Origin: an uncultured Collinsella sp.
GTDB taxonomy: Bacteria > Actinomycetota > Coriobacteriia > Coriobacteriales > Coriobacteriaceae
Length of the DNA: 64,000 nt
NCBI GenBank assembly: GCA_902495355.1
Contig: CABUWV010000008.1
Span: 1 to 64,000 of the forward strand
Direction of reading: 5' to 3'
A program made the translations under genes and the position numbers. How positions within the stretch are numbered: position 1 is the stretch's first letter; each line of letters opens with the position of its first letter. Positions 43,514 to 51,985 of the stretch are shown piece by piece. The notes below the pieces were generated by a model. It saw nothing but the letters and a program-made list of their open reading frames with translations. It had not been told where the DNA came from and did not search any database.

Positions 43514-44110
43514 ATGGCGATACCAGTGGACCTTCGCATCAAGAAAACCTACCGCGCCCTGTTCGATGCCTTTACCGAGCTTCTCGAGGAGCATCGTTTT
43601 GAGGACCTGACGGTTGCCATGCTGTGCGACCGCGCCATGATTCGCCGCACGACGTTCTACAAGCACTTTCGCGACAAGAACGATTACTTTGCCTTTTATA
43701 TCGATGAGCTCATGTCGGGCTTGCCGCAAAAACAGCCCGATGAGGCCGGCGCAGTGTCTGTCGAGGACGTGCGCGCGCTTCGGCACGCGATTTTGGACGA
43801 TGCCATGGATTTGATTCTGACGCACGAGCGGCTCATGGATAACATTTTGGCAAGCAGCATGTCGGGCATGTTGACCAACGTTATTTGCGACCGCATTGCC
43901 CGCTCCATCCGCGAGCGTGTGATGAACGTGCTTGCCGAGGACGCCCTGGCCCCCGTGTCACTCGAGACGACGTCTGAGTTTGTCGCCGGCGGTATTATTC
44001 GTCTTTTCACGATATGGTGGGAATCGGGCCACGATCTTGAGCGTCGACCTGAGATAGCCGACGTGGTCGATGCGCTGTTTGAGCGGACCATGACACCGGT
44101 GAATCACTAA
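43514..44110 (+). CDS. TetR-family transcriptional regulator
   Basis: A 198-residue regulator. The N-terminal helix-turn-helix is RIKKTYRALFDAFTELLEEHRFEDLTVAMLCDRAMIRRTTFYKHF, with the YKHF end typical of the DhaS/TetR-C branch. The helical ligand domain is not specific. The start is uncertain: ATG at 43514 has GAGG immediately before it, whereas GTG at 43529 gives a more usual spacing and removes five residues. It is divergent from lemA. Its target genes are not obvious. The tRNA-Ser gene is convergent, three bases downstream. Confidence 0.82.
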   Translation: MAIPVDLRIKKTYRALFDAFTELLEEHRFEDLTVAMLCDRAMIRRTTFYKHFRDKNDYFAFYIDELMSGLPQKQPDEAGAVSVEDVRALRHAILDDAMDLILTHERLMDNILASSMSGMLTNVICDRIARSIRERVMNVLAEDALAPVSLETTSEFVAGGIIRLFTIWWESGHDLERRPEIADVVDALFERTMTPVNH

Positions 44111-44112
44111 AG

Positions 44113-44202
44113 TGGCGGAGAGAGGGGGATTCGAACCCCCGGAACGCTCTCGCGCTCAACGGTTTTCAAGACCGCCGCATTCAACCGCTCTGCCATCTCT
44201 CC
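44113..44202 (-). tRNA. tRNA-Ser (anticodon UGA)
   Basis: The minus strand reads GGAGAGATGGCAGAGCGG..., has an anticodon loop CTTGAAA with anticodon UGA, a long class II variable arm (GAGCGCGAGAGCG region), the T-loop GGTTCGAATCC and an encoded CCA end. All arms pair. Length is 90 bases. It decodes UCA and UCG. Confidence 0.96.
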
Positions 44203-44253
44203 GTGAGTCGTAATGATAGCATCGTTTTGAATTTGCAACAGGGAAGGCGAACG

Positions 44254-46035
44254 ATGACGATCACCGAAATCGACGAGAAGTTCATGCGCGAGGCGTTGGC
44301 GGAGGCGCGAGTCGCCGCGGCGGTGGGCGAGGTGCCCATCGGAGCCGTAGTGGTGCGCGACGGTGAGATCGTCGCGAGGGCGCACAATCGGCGCGAGCTC
44401 GACCAGGATCCTTCGGCTCATGCCGAGTTTGCGGCCCTGTGTGCTGCCGCTCGGTCGCTCGGTCGCTGGCGCCTTTCCGACTGTACGGTCTATGTGACGT
44501 TGGAACCCTGCTGCATGTGCGCAGGCCTTATGGTTAACGCGCGCGTGGGGCGCTGCGTGTATGGCGCGAGCGACGCCAAGGCGGGCGCGTTGGGATCCCT
44601 ATACGATTTGAATGCCGACTCGCGCCTGAATCATCGGTTTAACGTGACGGCTGGGGTCCTGGCGGATGAATGCCGCGAGCTGCTGAGTAGCTATTTTGGC
44701 GGTCTGCGCGGAGCGGGTGGCAGCGGCTGTGGCTGCGGTCCGAACCTTGAGGCGCATGCTGCTCACGCCGCAGCGCTTGCAGGTGCCGGTGAGGATGCTG
44801 GCATGGCGGTTGACTTTGGCCCTGCGTGCCGCCGGCCCCGCCGTGTGCTGCTGGCGATCGACTCCTTTAAGGGCAGCGTGTCGAGTGCACGGGCGGAGGC
44901 GGCGGTTGCCGAGGGCATGCGCCGTGTGTGGCCCGATGCCGAGGTGCGCGCGTTGCCGCTGGCGGATGGCGGCGAGGGAACGCTCGACGCCATCGCCGCG
45001 CGTGGTGGCGAGCTTTCGACCTGCGAGGTCGCAGGCCCCTTGGGTGACCGCGTATCTGCCCGGATGCTGGTGGACGGCGAGCATGAGTCGGCTGTAATTG
45101 AGATGGCCGAGGCGGCGGGTATTGGGTATTCATCCTGCACGGAGTCGGCGGCGTTGGCGGCCACAACCTATGGCGTGGGCGAGCTCATGCTTCGCGCGGT
45201 TCGCACGGGCGCAAAGACTATCTATATTGGTTTGGGCGGCAGTGCCACCAACGATGGTGGCGCCGGCATGCTGCAGGCGCTGGGCGCGCATGTGGTCGAT
45301 GATCAGGGATGCGATGTCGCCCCCGGTCTTGCCGGCCTTGAGCAGGTGGCGAGCGTTGATCTGGCGCCCGCGCTGCAGGCTTTGGATGATGCTCGTATCG
45401 TTGTGCTTTCCGATGTCGAGAATCCGCTCGTGGGGCGTCGAGGCGCACTGGCGGTGTTCGGCGGGCAGAAGGGCCTGCCGGCGGATGATGTCGAGGTGCT
45501 GCGCAGATACGACGGCTGGATGGTCGGCTACGGTCGCTTGCTCGATGCGGCGATTGCCAGAGCTCGAGCCCAGGGGTTGTTGCGCACACCCGAGGGCGCA
45601 CGGACATTTGGCTCGGTGCTCGGTGTACCCGGCGCGGGCGCTGCCGGTGGCTTGGGCGCGGCGTTGCTGGCGCTCGGCGCGGAGCTACGCTCGGGTGTGG
45701 AGACGGTGCTCGATCTCGTGGGGTTTGACGAGCGCGTGCGCGATGTCGACCTGGTCATAACGGGCGAGGGCAATATGGATGAGCAATCCGCCGCCGGTAA
45801 GGCGCCGGTGGGTGTGGCTCGCCGCGCCAAGCGATATGGCAAGCCGGTAATCGCTGTCGTGGGCGGTCGCGCTGACAACCTCGATGCGGTGTATGGGCAG
45901 GGCGTCGACTTGGTGCTTCCGATCTGCCGCAAACCCATGTCCCTCGACCAGGCGCTCGAACCACGGGAAGCCACAACCAACCTCATCTGTGCCGGCGAGG
46001 CAGCCGCCCAATCCTACGACCTCGCCCGCCTCTAA
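44254..46035 (+). CDS. TadA-type tRNA deaminase fused to glycerate kinase
   Basis: A 593-residue two-domain protein in one uninterrupted frame. Residues 1-155 are a TadA-like deaminase. Zinc ligand and proton shuttle are H56-A-E58, and P85-C86-C87-M88-C89 gives the PCxxC site. It would convert A34 to inosine in tRNA-Arg. Residues 160-195 are a Gly/Ala/His-rich linker with GSGCGCG. Residues 197-593 are a type 1 glycerate kinase (RRVLLAIDSFKGSVSSARA, ADGGEGTLDAI, GLGGSATNDGGAGML, GEGNMDEQSA). These jobs are unrelated, so the fusion is unexpected. GGGAAGG lies before the ATG at 44254. Each domain looks complete. Confidence 0.88.
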   Translation: MTITEIDEKFMREALAEARVAAAVGEVPIGAVVVRDGEIVARAHNRRELDQDPSAHAEFAALCAAARSLGRWRLSDCTVYVTLEPCCMCAGLMVNARVGRCVYGASDAKAGALGSLYDLNADSRLNHRFNVTAGVLADECRELLSSYFGGLRGAGGSGCGCGPNLEAHAAHAAALAGAGEDAGMAVDFGPACRRPRRVLLAIDSFKGSVSSARAEAAVAEGMRRVWPDAEVRALPLADGGEGTLDAIAARGGELSTCEVAGPLGDRVSARMLVDGEHESAVIEMAEAAGIGYSSCTESAALAATTYGVGELMLRAVRTGAKTIYIGLGGSATNDGGAGMLQALGAHVVDDQGCDVAPGLAGLEQVASVDLAPALQALDDARIVVLSDVENPLVGRRGALAVFGGQKGLPADDVEVLRRYDGWMVGYGRLLDAAIARARAQGLLRTPEGARTFGSVLGVPGAGAAGGLGAALLALGAELRSGVETVLDLVGFDERVRDVDLVITGEGNMDEQSAAGKAPVGVARRAKRYGKPVIAVVGGRADNLDAVYGQGVDLVLPICRKPMSLDQALEPREATTNLICAGEAAAQSYDLARL

Positions 46036-46050
46036 GGCCTATCTCCCTAT

Positions 46051-46119
46051 AAGTTGCGGTGGAATACGGAGCGTCTTTGCCTTTAAGGGGCCAATTCAGT
46101 CCGTATTCCACCGCAACTT
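46051..46119. repeat. Perfect 20-bp inverted repeat
   Basis: The arms 46051-46070 and 46100-46119 (beginning AAGTTGCGGTGG) are perfectly complementary. The 29-base loop holds a small inner stem (CTTTAAGGGGCC). It starts 16 bp after the TadA-kinase stop codon and has no T tract. Confidence 0.7.
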
Positions 46120-46171
46120 CGAGAATGGCCATTCGAGGTTGGCTGCCTTGGGTCTTGGGTCGGACCGTTTG

Positions 46172-46329
46172 CCACGAAATGCGACCATCTGCTACGTTAA
46201 GCCGGCCACCCTCGACCATCCCGGAATTTGCAAAAACAAAACCGCAGGTAGAAAGCTTGCCGATTTTCGAAAAAGTCGGCTATGGTCGACCCCTGCGACC
46301 TAAACGTAGTAGATGGGCCCTTTTCGTGG
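46172..46329. repeat. MITE-like element, about 158 bp
   Basis: Terminal inverted repeats of 27 bp with 22 matches (46172-46198 and 46303-46329, starting CCACGAAA) enclose about 104 bp. The interior contains a second imperfect palindrome (CCGATTTTCG, AAAGTCGG). There is no coding capacity. Confidence 0.55.
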
Positions 46330-46348
46330 CACAGCACCAGATCAGTCT

Positions 46349-46432
46349 ATTTAGGACGGGGCTTCCTTGACTACTTTCGCCACCCTGATGCCCCACCAGT
46401 CAAAAAGTAGTCAAAAAAGCCCCGTCCCAAAT
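46349..46432. repeat. Long inverted repeat with GGGACGGGGC core
   Basis: The arms 46349-46377 and 46404-46432 match at 26 of 29 positions and contain GGACGGGGCTT. The right end continues into AGCCCCGTCCCAAATTAGCTACC, shared with the hairpin at 33683. It lies just before the SRP RNA promoter. Confidence 0.65.
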
Positions 46433-46440
46433 TAGCTACC

Positions 46441-46469
46441 TTGCTCTGGTGGGCGGGAGCAGGTAAGAT
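46441..46469 (+). promoter_or_regulatory. Promoter of the SRP RNA gene
   Basis: TTGCTC (46441-46446) and TAAGAT (46464-46469) are 17 bp apart, about 15 bp before the RNA start. Confidence 0.7.
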
Positions 46470-46483
46470 ATACCGAGCGCCTA

Positions 46484-46586
46484 GCGCGTTCGATGGGTTC
46501 GGATGACGACATGTTCCGAATCTGGTCAGGTCCGGAAGGAAGCAGCCATAAGGAGCCTCTGTCGGGCATCCGAATCCATCGAGCGC
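46484..46586 (+). ncRNA. ffs: Signal recognition particle RNA (small bacterial type)
   Basis: The conserved domain IV segment GGTCAGGTCCGGAAGGAAGC with AGCC, to which Ffh binds, is at 46524-46547. The flanks GCGCGTTCGATGGGTTCGGA (46484 on) and TCCGAATCCATCGAGCGC (ending 46586) pair to form the long rod of a 4.5S-type RNA of about 100 nt. With Ffh it targets membrane proteins to the translocon. A TTTTTT tract follows at 46593. The exact ends are estimated from the helix. Confidence 0.93.
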
Positions 46587-46612
46587 ACGGGCGTTTTTTG
46601 GTGCCGCGACAT

Positions 46613-46707
46613 GGCCCGGCCGGCGGCGAGGTATTTGGTGTCTCGCTGGTCCTCGGCTTCGCCTGCGGGATCGCTCGACTACCAAACACCTCGCCGCCGG
46701 CCGGGCC
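46613..46707. repeat. Long hairpin after the SRP RNA
   Basis: The arms 46613-46639 and 46681-46707 (27 bp, one mismatch, starting GGCCCGGCCGGCGGCG) enclose a 41-base loop with an inner TTCG-capped stem (CTCGGCTTCGCCTGCGGG). It lies 26 bp after the SRP RNA. The function is unknown. Confidence 0.7.
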
Positions 46708-46850
46708 CCGTCGTCCAAAAATCACCCGTAAAGGCGCGTTTATCTAATTTAATCTATCCCTTGCGAAATGCGGCTTGCTGGCGTTGTCTGGGCATTGATG
46801 GCTACGTGGTTCAAGAGGCGGCGGTGCTGTTGCTTGAATTTTTGCAGTTA
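46708..46850. other. Gene-free spacer
   Basis: About 140 bp with no convincing gene, promoter or repeat. The whole gap 46036-46934 contains only the palindromes, the SRP RNA and a terminator. Confidence 0.5.
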
Positions 46851-46893
46851 AAGAGGCCCGTTTCCTTAGGTGGGGAAACGGGCCTCTTTTTGT
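46851..46893 (+). terminator. Terminator-like hairpin
   Basis: AAGAGGCCCGTTTCC pairs with GGAAACGGGCCTCTT and is followed by TTTTGT. It lies 42 bp from the 3' end of the leftward LANTG protein gene and could stop transcription in either direction. Confidence 0.8.
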
Positions 46894-46934
46894 CTCTGGG
46901 CTTGTGAATTGGCGGAGACAATAACCGTTGGCAG

Positions 46935-47927
46935 CTATTTTGAGTTCCTGATGCGGCGTGTGGCTGTGGCGGTTATTCCGAGGCCTGCGGCGGCGACTGC
47001 TGCGAGTGCGATTGCGCTCGGCGCTGCATCGCCCGTGTTCGCGAGCTTGCCGGCGGTCGTATCTGCTTGCTTGCCGCTGCTCGAGTTCGCCTGCTTGGTG
47101 GAGCTTGGCGGGGTATTTTTGCCGGTCGCGGGCGAGCTGGCGGCCTGTGCCGTCTCGGCCGGTTGCGCTGAGTTGGAGGGAGGCGTCGTCTCGGTCGGTT
47201 GCGTTATCTCGGGTGAGGCGGCCTTGTCTGCCGCGGCTTTCGCCTCTTCGTATGCCTTGCAGGCGTCGTCATAGGCCGCTTGCGCCTTTTCCAAATCGTC
47301 GAGGAGCGCATCTCGCTTGGCTGTCTCTTCGTCGATATCGGTTTGACATTTTTCCGCGTTGGCTTCGAACTTCGCGACGACACTTTCCTGGCTCTCGAGT
47401 TTGGTTCGGTATGTGTTAAGTACCGCTTGGCAAGAATATTCTTGACGTTCCGCTGTTGCTATTTCGTAGCGCAACTGATTAATAGTTTCTGCAGGCGCCC
47501 CGTCGTTGCACGCCTTGTCTAATTCTGTCTGAAGGTTACTTACCTGGTTGTGGGCCGCGTCGTATCTGGCTTGGGCTTCATTGACCTGCGCTTGTAGGTA
47601 AAGAAGAGGTCCCCTTGAGTCGTCGGCTTCCTTCAGCATCCTGTCGCGGAGCGATTGCAAATCGGTAATCACATGCTCGATAGTCTCTAATATCTCAGGA
47701 CCTGCGGCGTCTTTTGCGGCCTCGAGGGTTTTGAGCGCTTCCTGCATGGCTGCATACGCTTTTTCTTTTGCGGCGGCCGCATCTTCCGTTTGCAAGGCGA
47801 CTGCACCGGTGGGGGCGCTGGTTTCTGCCGCGATCGCCGTTACGGGGGCGATTCCCGCGACAAGTGCCGCGGAAAGGGCGATGCCCGCAGTTGCTCGTCT
47901 TGCTCTTCTTGCGAGAATGTCGTTCAT
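46935..47927 (-). CDS. LANTG wall-anchored coiled-coil protein
   Basis: A 330-residue surface protein. A signal peptide (about residues 1-34, ending AIAAETS) is followed by a long Ala/Glu/Lys-rich coiled coil (about 45-235). A Pro/Thr/Ser linker (TTPPSNSAQPAETAQ) comes next. The C-terminus has LANTGD at 295-300, a hydrophobic segment and RRIRNSK. This is a sortase sorting signal in which LANTG replaces LPXTG. The giant protein at 53345 shares the same motif. GAGGT lies eight bases before the ATG at 47927. Function is unknown; adhesion or spacer roles are possible. Confidence 0.85.
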   Translation of the reverse strand: MNDILARRARRATAGIALSAALVAGIAPVTAIAAETSAPTGAVALQTEDAAAAKEKAYAAMQEALKTLEAAKDAAGPEILETIEHVITDLQSLRDRMLKEADDSRGPLLYLQAQVNEAQARYDAAHNQVSNLQTELDKACNDGAPAETINQLRYEIATAERQEYSCQAVLNTYRTKLESQESVVAKFEANAEKCQTDIDEETAKRDALLDDLEKAQAAYDDACKAYEEAKAAADKAASPEITQPTETTPPSNSAQPAETAQAASSPATGKNTPPSSTKQANSSSGKQADTTAGKLANTGDAAPSAIALAAVAAAGLGITATATRRIRNSK

Positions 47928-47957
47928 CTCGGCACCTCATTTCAAGGGTCGGCGACT

Positions 47958-47990
47958 CACTTGGTAGCACTAATGCAAGTATACCAAGTG
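47958..47990. promoter_or_regulatory. Inverted repeat between the LANTG and ABC genes
   Basis: CACTTGGTA (47958-47966) and TACCAAGTG (47982-47990) form a perfect 9-bp inverted repeat with a 15-bp spacer, 31 bp from the LANTG gene start. It is operator-like in a divergent promoter region. Confidence 0.5.
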
Positions 47991-48064
47991 GTCGACCCGA
48001 CACTGGCTGGGTGCGCGCCTCTCCGCTTCTTTGGAAACCGAACCCCATTAGAAATGACGAGTTG

Positions 48065-48094
48065 TTTACGCTTCTTTTGGGCTCACCGTACTAT
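48065..48094 (+). promoter_or_regulatory. Probable promoter of the second ABC exporter
   Basis: TTTACG (48065-48070) and TACTAT (48089-48094) are 18 bp apart, about 45 bp before the exporter start. Confidence 0.45.
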
Positions 48095-48138
48095 CATGGT
48101 TCGAATTGAATGTGGATGATGATAGGGAGCGCCTATAC

Positions 48139-50004
48139 ATGATTGAGCTGCTCAGGCGTTTTGGTGGCAAGTTTCGCCGCTATATGGTGATTGGCCCTGC
48201 GTGCAAGCTGATCGAAGTGATCTTTGACCTGCTTACACCGCTCGTGATTGCCCAGATGATTGATAAAGGTATCGGCGCGCACGACGTGAGTGCCGTCGTC
48301 CACTACGGTATGGTGCTCGCCGCCATGGCCGTGATCGGCATCTCGTTTACGCTTGTCTGCCAAAAGATGGCGGCGCTGACCTCGCAGGGCATGGGCACCG
48401 ACATTCGCGGCGCGCTCTACGAGCACATCAACAAACTGAGCTATGCCGAACTCGACCGCTTTGGCACGCCGTCGCTTATCACGCGCATTACCAACGACGT
48501 CAACCAGGTGCAGCTGGCCGTGGCGCTGGGCGTGCGCATGCTCATCCGCTGGCCCTTCTTGGCGGTGGGCTCTATGTGCGCGGCCCTTGCCATCGACCTT
48601 AAGCTCGGCATGATCTTTTTGATTTGCACGCCCGCCATCGGCCTGGTGTTTTGGTTTGTCATGGCGCGCTGCATTCCGTATTACAGGCAGCTGCAGGCAA
48701 AGCTCGACCGCATCGCGCTTATCTGCCGCGAGGGGCTTTCGGGCGCCCGCGTTGTTCGCGCCTTTGTGCGTGAGGACCACGAGCGCGAGCGTTTTGCTCA
48801 AGCCGCCGATGACCAGGCCAATACCGCCATCGCGGTGGGCAAGCTCTCGTCGATCCTTAACCCCGTCACGTTTCTTGTGATGAACCTGGGCGTGTACGCC
48901 ATCCTGTGGGTGGGCGGCATCCAGGTCAACGTGGGCGAGCTTACGCAGGGCCAGGTCATGGCGTTTGTGAACTACATGACGCAGACCCTGACCTCCATCG
49001 TGTACGTCGCCAACCTGGTCGTGGTCTTTACCAAGGCGAGCGCGAGTGCTTCGCGTATCAACGAGGTGCTCAACTGCGTGCCGAGCATCACCGACGAGGG
49101 CAATCAGTCGGTTGCGCTGCCCAAGCCGAGCGAACTGGCGGGTGGCGCTGTTCCGGTCCCCGCGCTGAGCTTGAGCCATGCGAGCTTCTCCTTTGGCGCG
49201 GGCGCGGCAAATGCCGTCAACGATGTGACCCTGGAGCTCCCGCTGGGCAAGACGCTTGGCATTATCGGCGGTACGGGTAGCGGCAAGTCCACGCTCGTCT
49301 CGCTTATCCCGCGCCTGTACGATGCGAGCACCGGCAGCGTGAGTGTGATGGGCGCCGACGTGCGCACCTGGCCGCTCGACCAGCTGCGCCGTGTGGTCGC
49401 GACCGTTCCACAGCGCGCGTCGCTGGTGAGCGGCACCATCCGCAGCAACCTGACCTGGCGCGACGAGGCTGCGACCGACGAGGATCTCTGGGCGGCGCTC
49501 GACATGGCGCAGGCGAGCGAGTTCGTGCGCAACAAGCCGCAGGGGCTCGATGCCCCGGTCGAGGCGGGCGGCAAGAACTTTAGCGGTGGCCAACGCCAGC
49601 GCCTGACCATCGCGCGCGCCCTGGCGGGCTCGCCTCAGATATTGATCATGGACGACTCCGCCTCGGCGCTCGACTTTAAGACCGACGCGGCGCTTCGCCA
49701 TGCCATTCGCGAGCGCAGTGTGCGCGGTGCCGCCAAGGGCGGGCTGCCGCTCACGACCGTCATCGTAAGCCAGCGCGTCTCGACCGTGCGCGATGCCGAC
49801 ATGATCTGCGTACTCGACCACGGTTCGGTCGCGGGCCTGGGCGCGCACGATGAGCTCTACACGACCTGCCAGCTCTACCGCGAGATTTGCCAGTCGCAGC
49901 TTCGCCGCGAGGAGCTCGAGGGTCAGCAGGGGAGTACGGCGCCCGCGTCCGCCCCAGGCGCCCCGACCGTCCCCACATCCGTCTGCGCAAAGGAGGGCTG
50001 CTAA
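48139..50004 (+). CDS. Heterodimeric ABC exporter, subunit with degenerate ATP site
   Basis: A 621-residue half-exporter with six membrane helices (about 15-300) and an ATPase domain. Walker A GGTGSGKST and signature FSGGQRQR are intact. Walker B is LIMDDSASALDFK with Asp in place of the catalytic Glu, and the switch His is Gln (VSQRVST), exactly as in the subunit at 35514. The C-terminal 30 residues are Pro/Ala-rich. It pairs with the next gene. AGGGAG lies before the ATG. No regulator gene is adjacent, unlike the first exporter. Confidence 0.92.
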   Translation: MIELLRRFGGKFRRYMVIGPACKLIEVIFDLLTPLVIAQMIDKGIGAHDVSAVVHYGMVLAAMAVIGISFTLVCQKMAALTSQGMGTDIRGALYEHINKLSYAELDRFGTPSLITRITNDVNQVQLAVALGVRMLIRWPFLAVGSMCAALAIDLKLGMIFLICTPAIGLVFWFVMARCIPYYRQLQAKLDRIALICREGLSGARVVRAFVREDHERERFAQAADDQANTAIAVGKLSSILNPVTFLVMNLGVYAILWVGGIQVNVGELTQGQVMAFVNYMTQTLTSIVYVANLVVVFTKASASASRINEVLNCVPSITDEGNQSVALPKPSELAGGAVPVPALSLSHASFSFGAGAANAVNDVTLELPLGKTLGIIGGTGSGKSTLVSLIPRLYDASTGSVSVMGADVRTWPLDQLRRVVATVPQRASLVSGTIRSNLTWRDEAATDEDLWAALDMAQASEFVRNKPQGLDAPVEAGGKNFSGGQRQRLTIARALAGSPQILIMDDSASALDFKTDAALRHAIRERSVRGAAKGGLPLTTVIVSQRVSTVRDADMICVLDHGSVAGLGAHDELYTTCQLYREICQSQLRREELEGQQGSTAPASAPGAPTVPTSVCAKEGC

Positions 50005-51864
50005 ATGAATCCGTACACTTCCTCCGGTTCGGTCGCCACGATGACGGCCAACGTGTCCGGCAACGATAGCCTCAACGACCTGGGAGACGGTCCGCGCCAG
50101 CCCGGCGATCCCGAGCGCTATCCCGTGGGTGCGGTGACCCGCCGCCTGCTGGGCTATGTCCGTCCGCACCGCGTCTCGTTTGCGGCATCGTTTTTGAGTG
50201 CCGCCGTCTCGGTGATTCTGCAGCTCTACACGCCCATTCTCATTGGCGAGGGCATCGACCTTATCGTCGCCGCCGGGCAGGTGGACTTCGATGCGCTGCT
50301 GCCGCTCGTTACCAAGCTCGCGATTGTCGTCGTAGGCGCTGCGGCCTTCCAGTGGCTGCAGGGCTATTGCGTCAACCGCCTGTCCTACGAAACGGTGCGC
50401 GACATGCGCGTGGAGGCGAGCGATAAGCTCAGCCGCATGCCGCTCAGCTTTATCGACAGCCATGCCCACGGCGACCTTATGAGCCGCGTGGTCAACGACG
50501 TCGACCAGGTGGGCGACGGTCTGCTGCAGGGCTTTACCCAGCTTTTCACCGGCGTTATCACCATTGTGGGCACGCTCGCGTTTATGCTTTCCATCAACCT
50601 GACCATGACGCTCGTGGTGGTGCTCGTCACGCCGCTCTCCATCTTTGCGGCCAGCGCCATCGCCAAGCTTTCCAACAAAAGCTTTACGGCGCAGCAGCGT
50701 ATTCAGGGTCAGCTTGGCGGCCATATCGAGGAGTACGTGGGCGAGCAGAAGCTTGTCGACGCCTTTGCCTATGGCTCGAACGCTCAGCAACGCTTCGATG
50801 CCCTCAATGCCGAGCTCTACACCGCGGGCGAGCGCGCGCAGTTTATGGGTTCGCTCTCCAACCCCGGTACGCGTTTTATCAATAACATCATCTATGCCGT
50901 GGTCGCTGTGATCGGCTGCGTGGGCGTGATCACGGGCGTGCCCGCGGCGCTTACGGTGGGCGGCGTTCAGATCTTTCTATCCTATGCCAACCAGTACACC
51001 AAGCCGTTTAACGAGGTCACCAACGTCATTACGCAGATCCAGACCGCGTACGCCTCGGCGCGCCGCATGTTTGCGCTGCTCGATGCGCGCGAGCAGGAGC
51101 CCGACGCGGAGGATGCCGTGGAACTTGCCGTCCCGCAGGGCGAGGTGACCTTTGCGCATGTGGACTTTAGCTACGTGCCCGACCGCAGGCTGCTGCAGGA
51201 CATCTGCATCGAGGCTAAGCCCGGCATGCGCTTTGCCCTGGTCGGTCCTACGGGCTGTGGCAAGACGACGCTCATCAATTTGCTACTGCGTTTTTACGAT
51301 ATCGATGCCGGTCGCATTGCGGTCGATGGCCGTTCCTCGCGTGACTACACGCGCGCAAGCCTGCGCCGCGCCTTTGGCATGGTGCTGCAGGACACTTGGC
51401 TGTTCGAGGGCACGGTGGCGGACAACATCGCTTACGGTTGCCCAGGAGCTACGCGCGAGCAGGTTGTCGAAGCCGCCAAGCGCGCGCACGCGCACAAGTT
51501 TATCGTGCAGTTGCCAGGCGGCTACGATACGGTCATCGGCGAGGACGGCGGCACGTTTAGCCAGGGTCAAAAACAGCTGCTGTGCATCGCGCGCGTCATG
51601 CTCACCGACCCGGCTATCTTGCTGCTGGACGAGGCGACCTCGAGCATCGATACCCGCACCGAGCTGCAGGTGCAGGCGGCATTCGACGAGCTCATGGCCG
51701 GTCGCACAAGCTTTGTCGTGGCGCACCGCCTGTCGACGATCCGCAACGCCGACTGCATTCTGGTCATGCGCGACGGCCAGATTATCGAGCGCGGCACGCA
51801 CGACGAGCTGCTAGCGGCAGGCGGCTTCTACGCCGAACTCTACCGCAGTCAGTTCGCCCAGTAA
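50005..51864 (+). CDS. Heterodimeric ABC exporter, catalytic subunit
   Basis: A 619-residue half-exporter. A 40-residue polar extension precedes six membrane helices (about 50-345). Walker A GPTGCGKTT, Walker B LLLDEATSSIDT with its Glu, and H-switch VAHRLST are intact, but the signature reads FSQGQKQLL. The single active site uses these Walker motifs with the partner's SGGQ. The ATG follows the upstream stop directly, with AGGAGG eight bases before. The substrate is unknown; it is a paralogue of the 35514-39258 exporter. Confidence 0.92.
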   Translation: MNPYTSSGSVATMTANVSGNDSLNDLGDGPRQPGDPERYPVGAVTRRLLGYVRPHRVSFAASFLSAAVSVILQLYTPILIGEGIDLIVAAGQVDFDALLPLVTKLAIVVVGAAAFQWLQGYCVNRLSYETVRDMRVEASDKLSRMPLSFIDSHAHGDLMSRVVNDVDQVGDGLLQGFTQLFTGVITIVGTLAFMLSINLTMTLVVVLVTPLSIFAASAIAKLSNKSFTAQQRIQGQLGGHIEEYVGEQKLVDAFAYGSNAQQRFDALNAELYTAGERAQFMGSLSNPGTRFINNIIYAVVAVIGCVGVITGVPAALTVGGVQIFLSYANQYTKPFNEVTNVITQIQTAYASARRMFALLDAREQEPDAEDAVELAVPQGEVTFAHVDFSYVPDRRLLQDICIEAKPGMRFALVGPTGCGKTTLINLLLRFYDIDAGRIAVDGRSSRDYTRASLRRAFGMVLQDTWLFEGTVADNIAYGCPGATREQVVEAAKRAHAHKFIVQLPGGYDTVIGEDGGTFSQGQKQLLCIARVMLTDPAILLLDEATSSIDTRTELQVQAAFDELMAGRTSFVVAHRLSTIRNADCILVMRDGQIIERGTHDELLAAGGFYAELYRSQFAQ

Positions 51865-51985
51865 GCAAGCCCGTGGGGCAAATTAATCAATCGACAGACG
51901 GTGGTTTACATCTGTCACGTAAGTACTAAGATATTCATCTAATAAATTGCATTAGTGGCTTTAGTTTTGGGGGATACGAGGCAAC

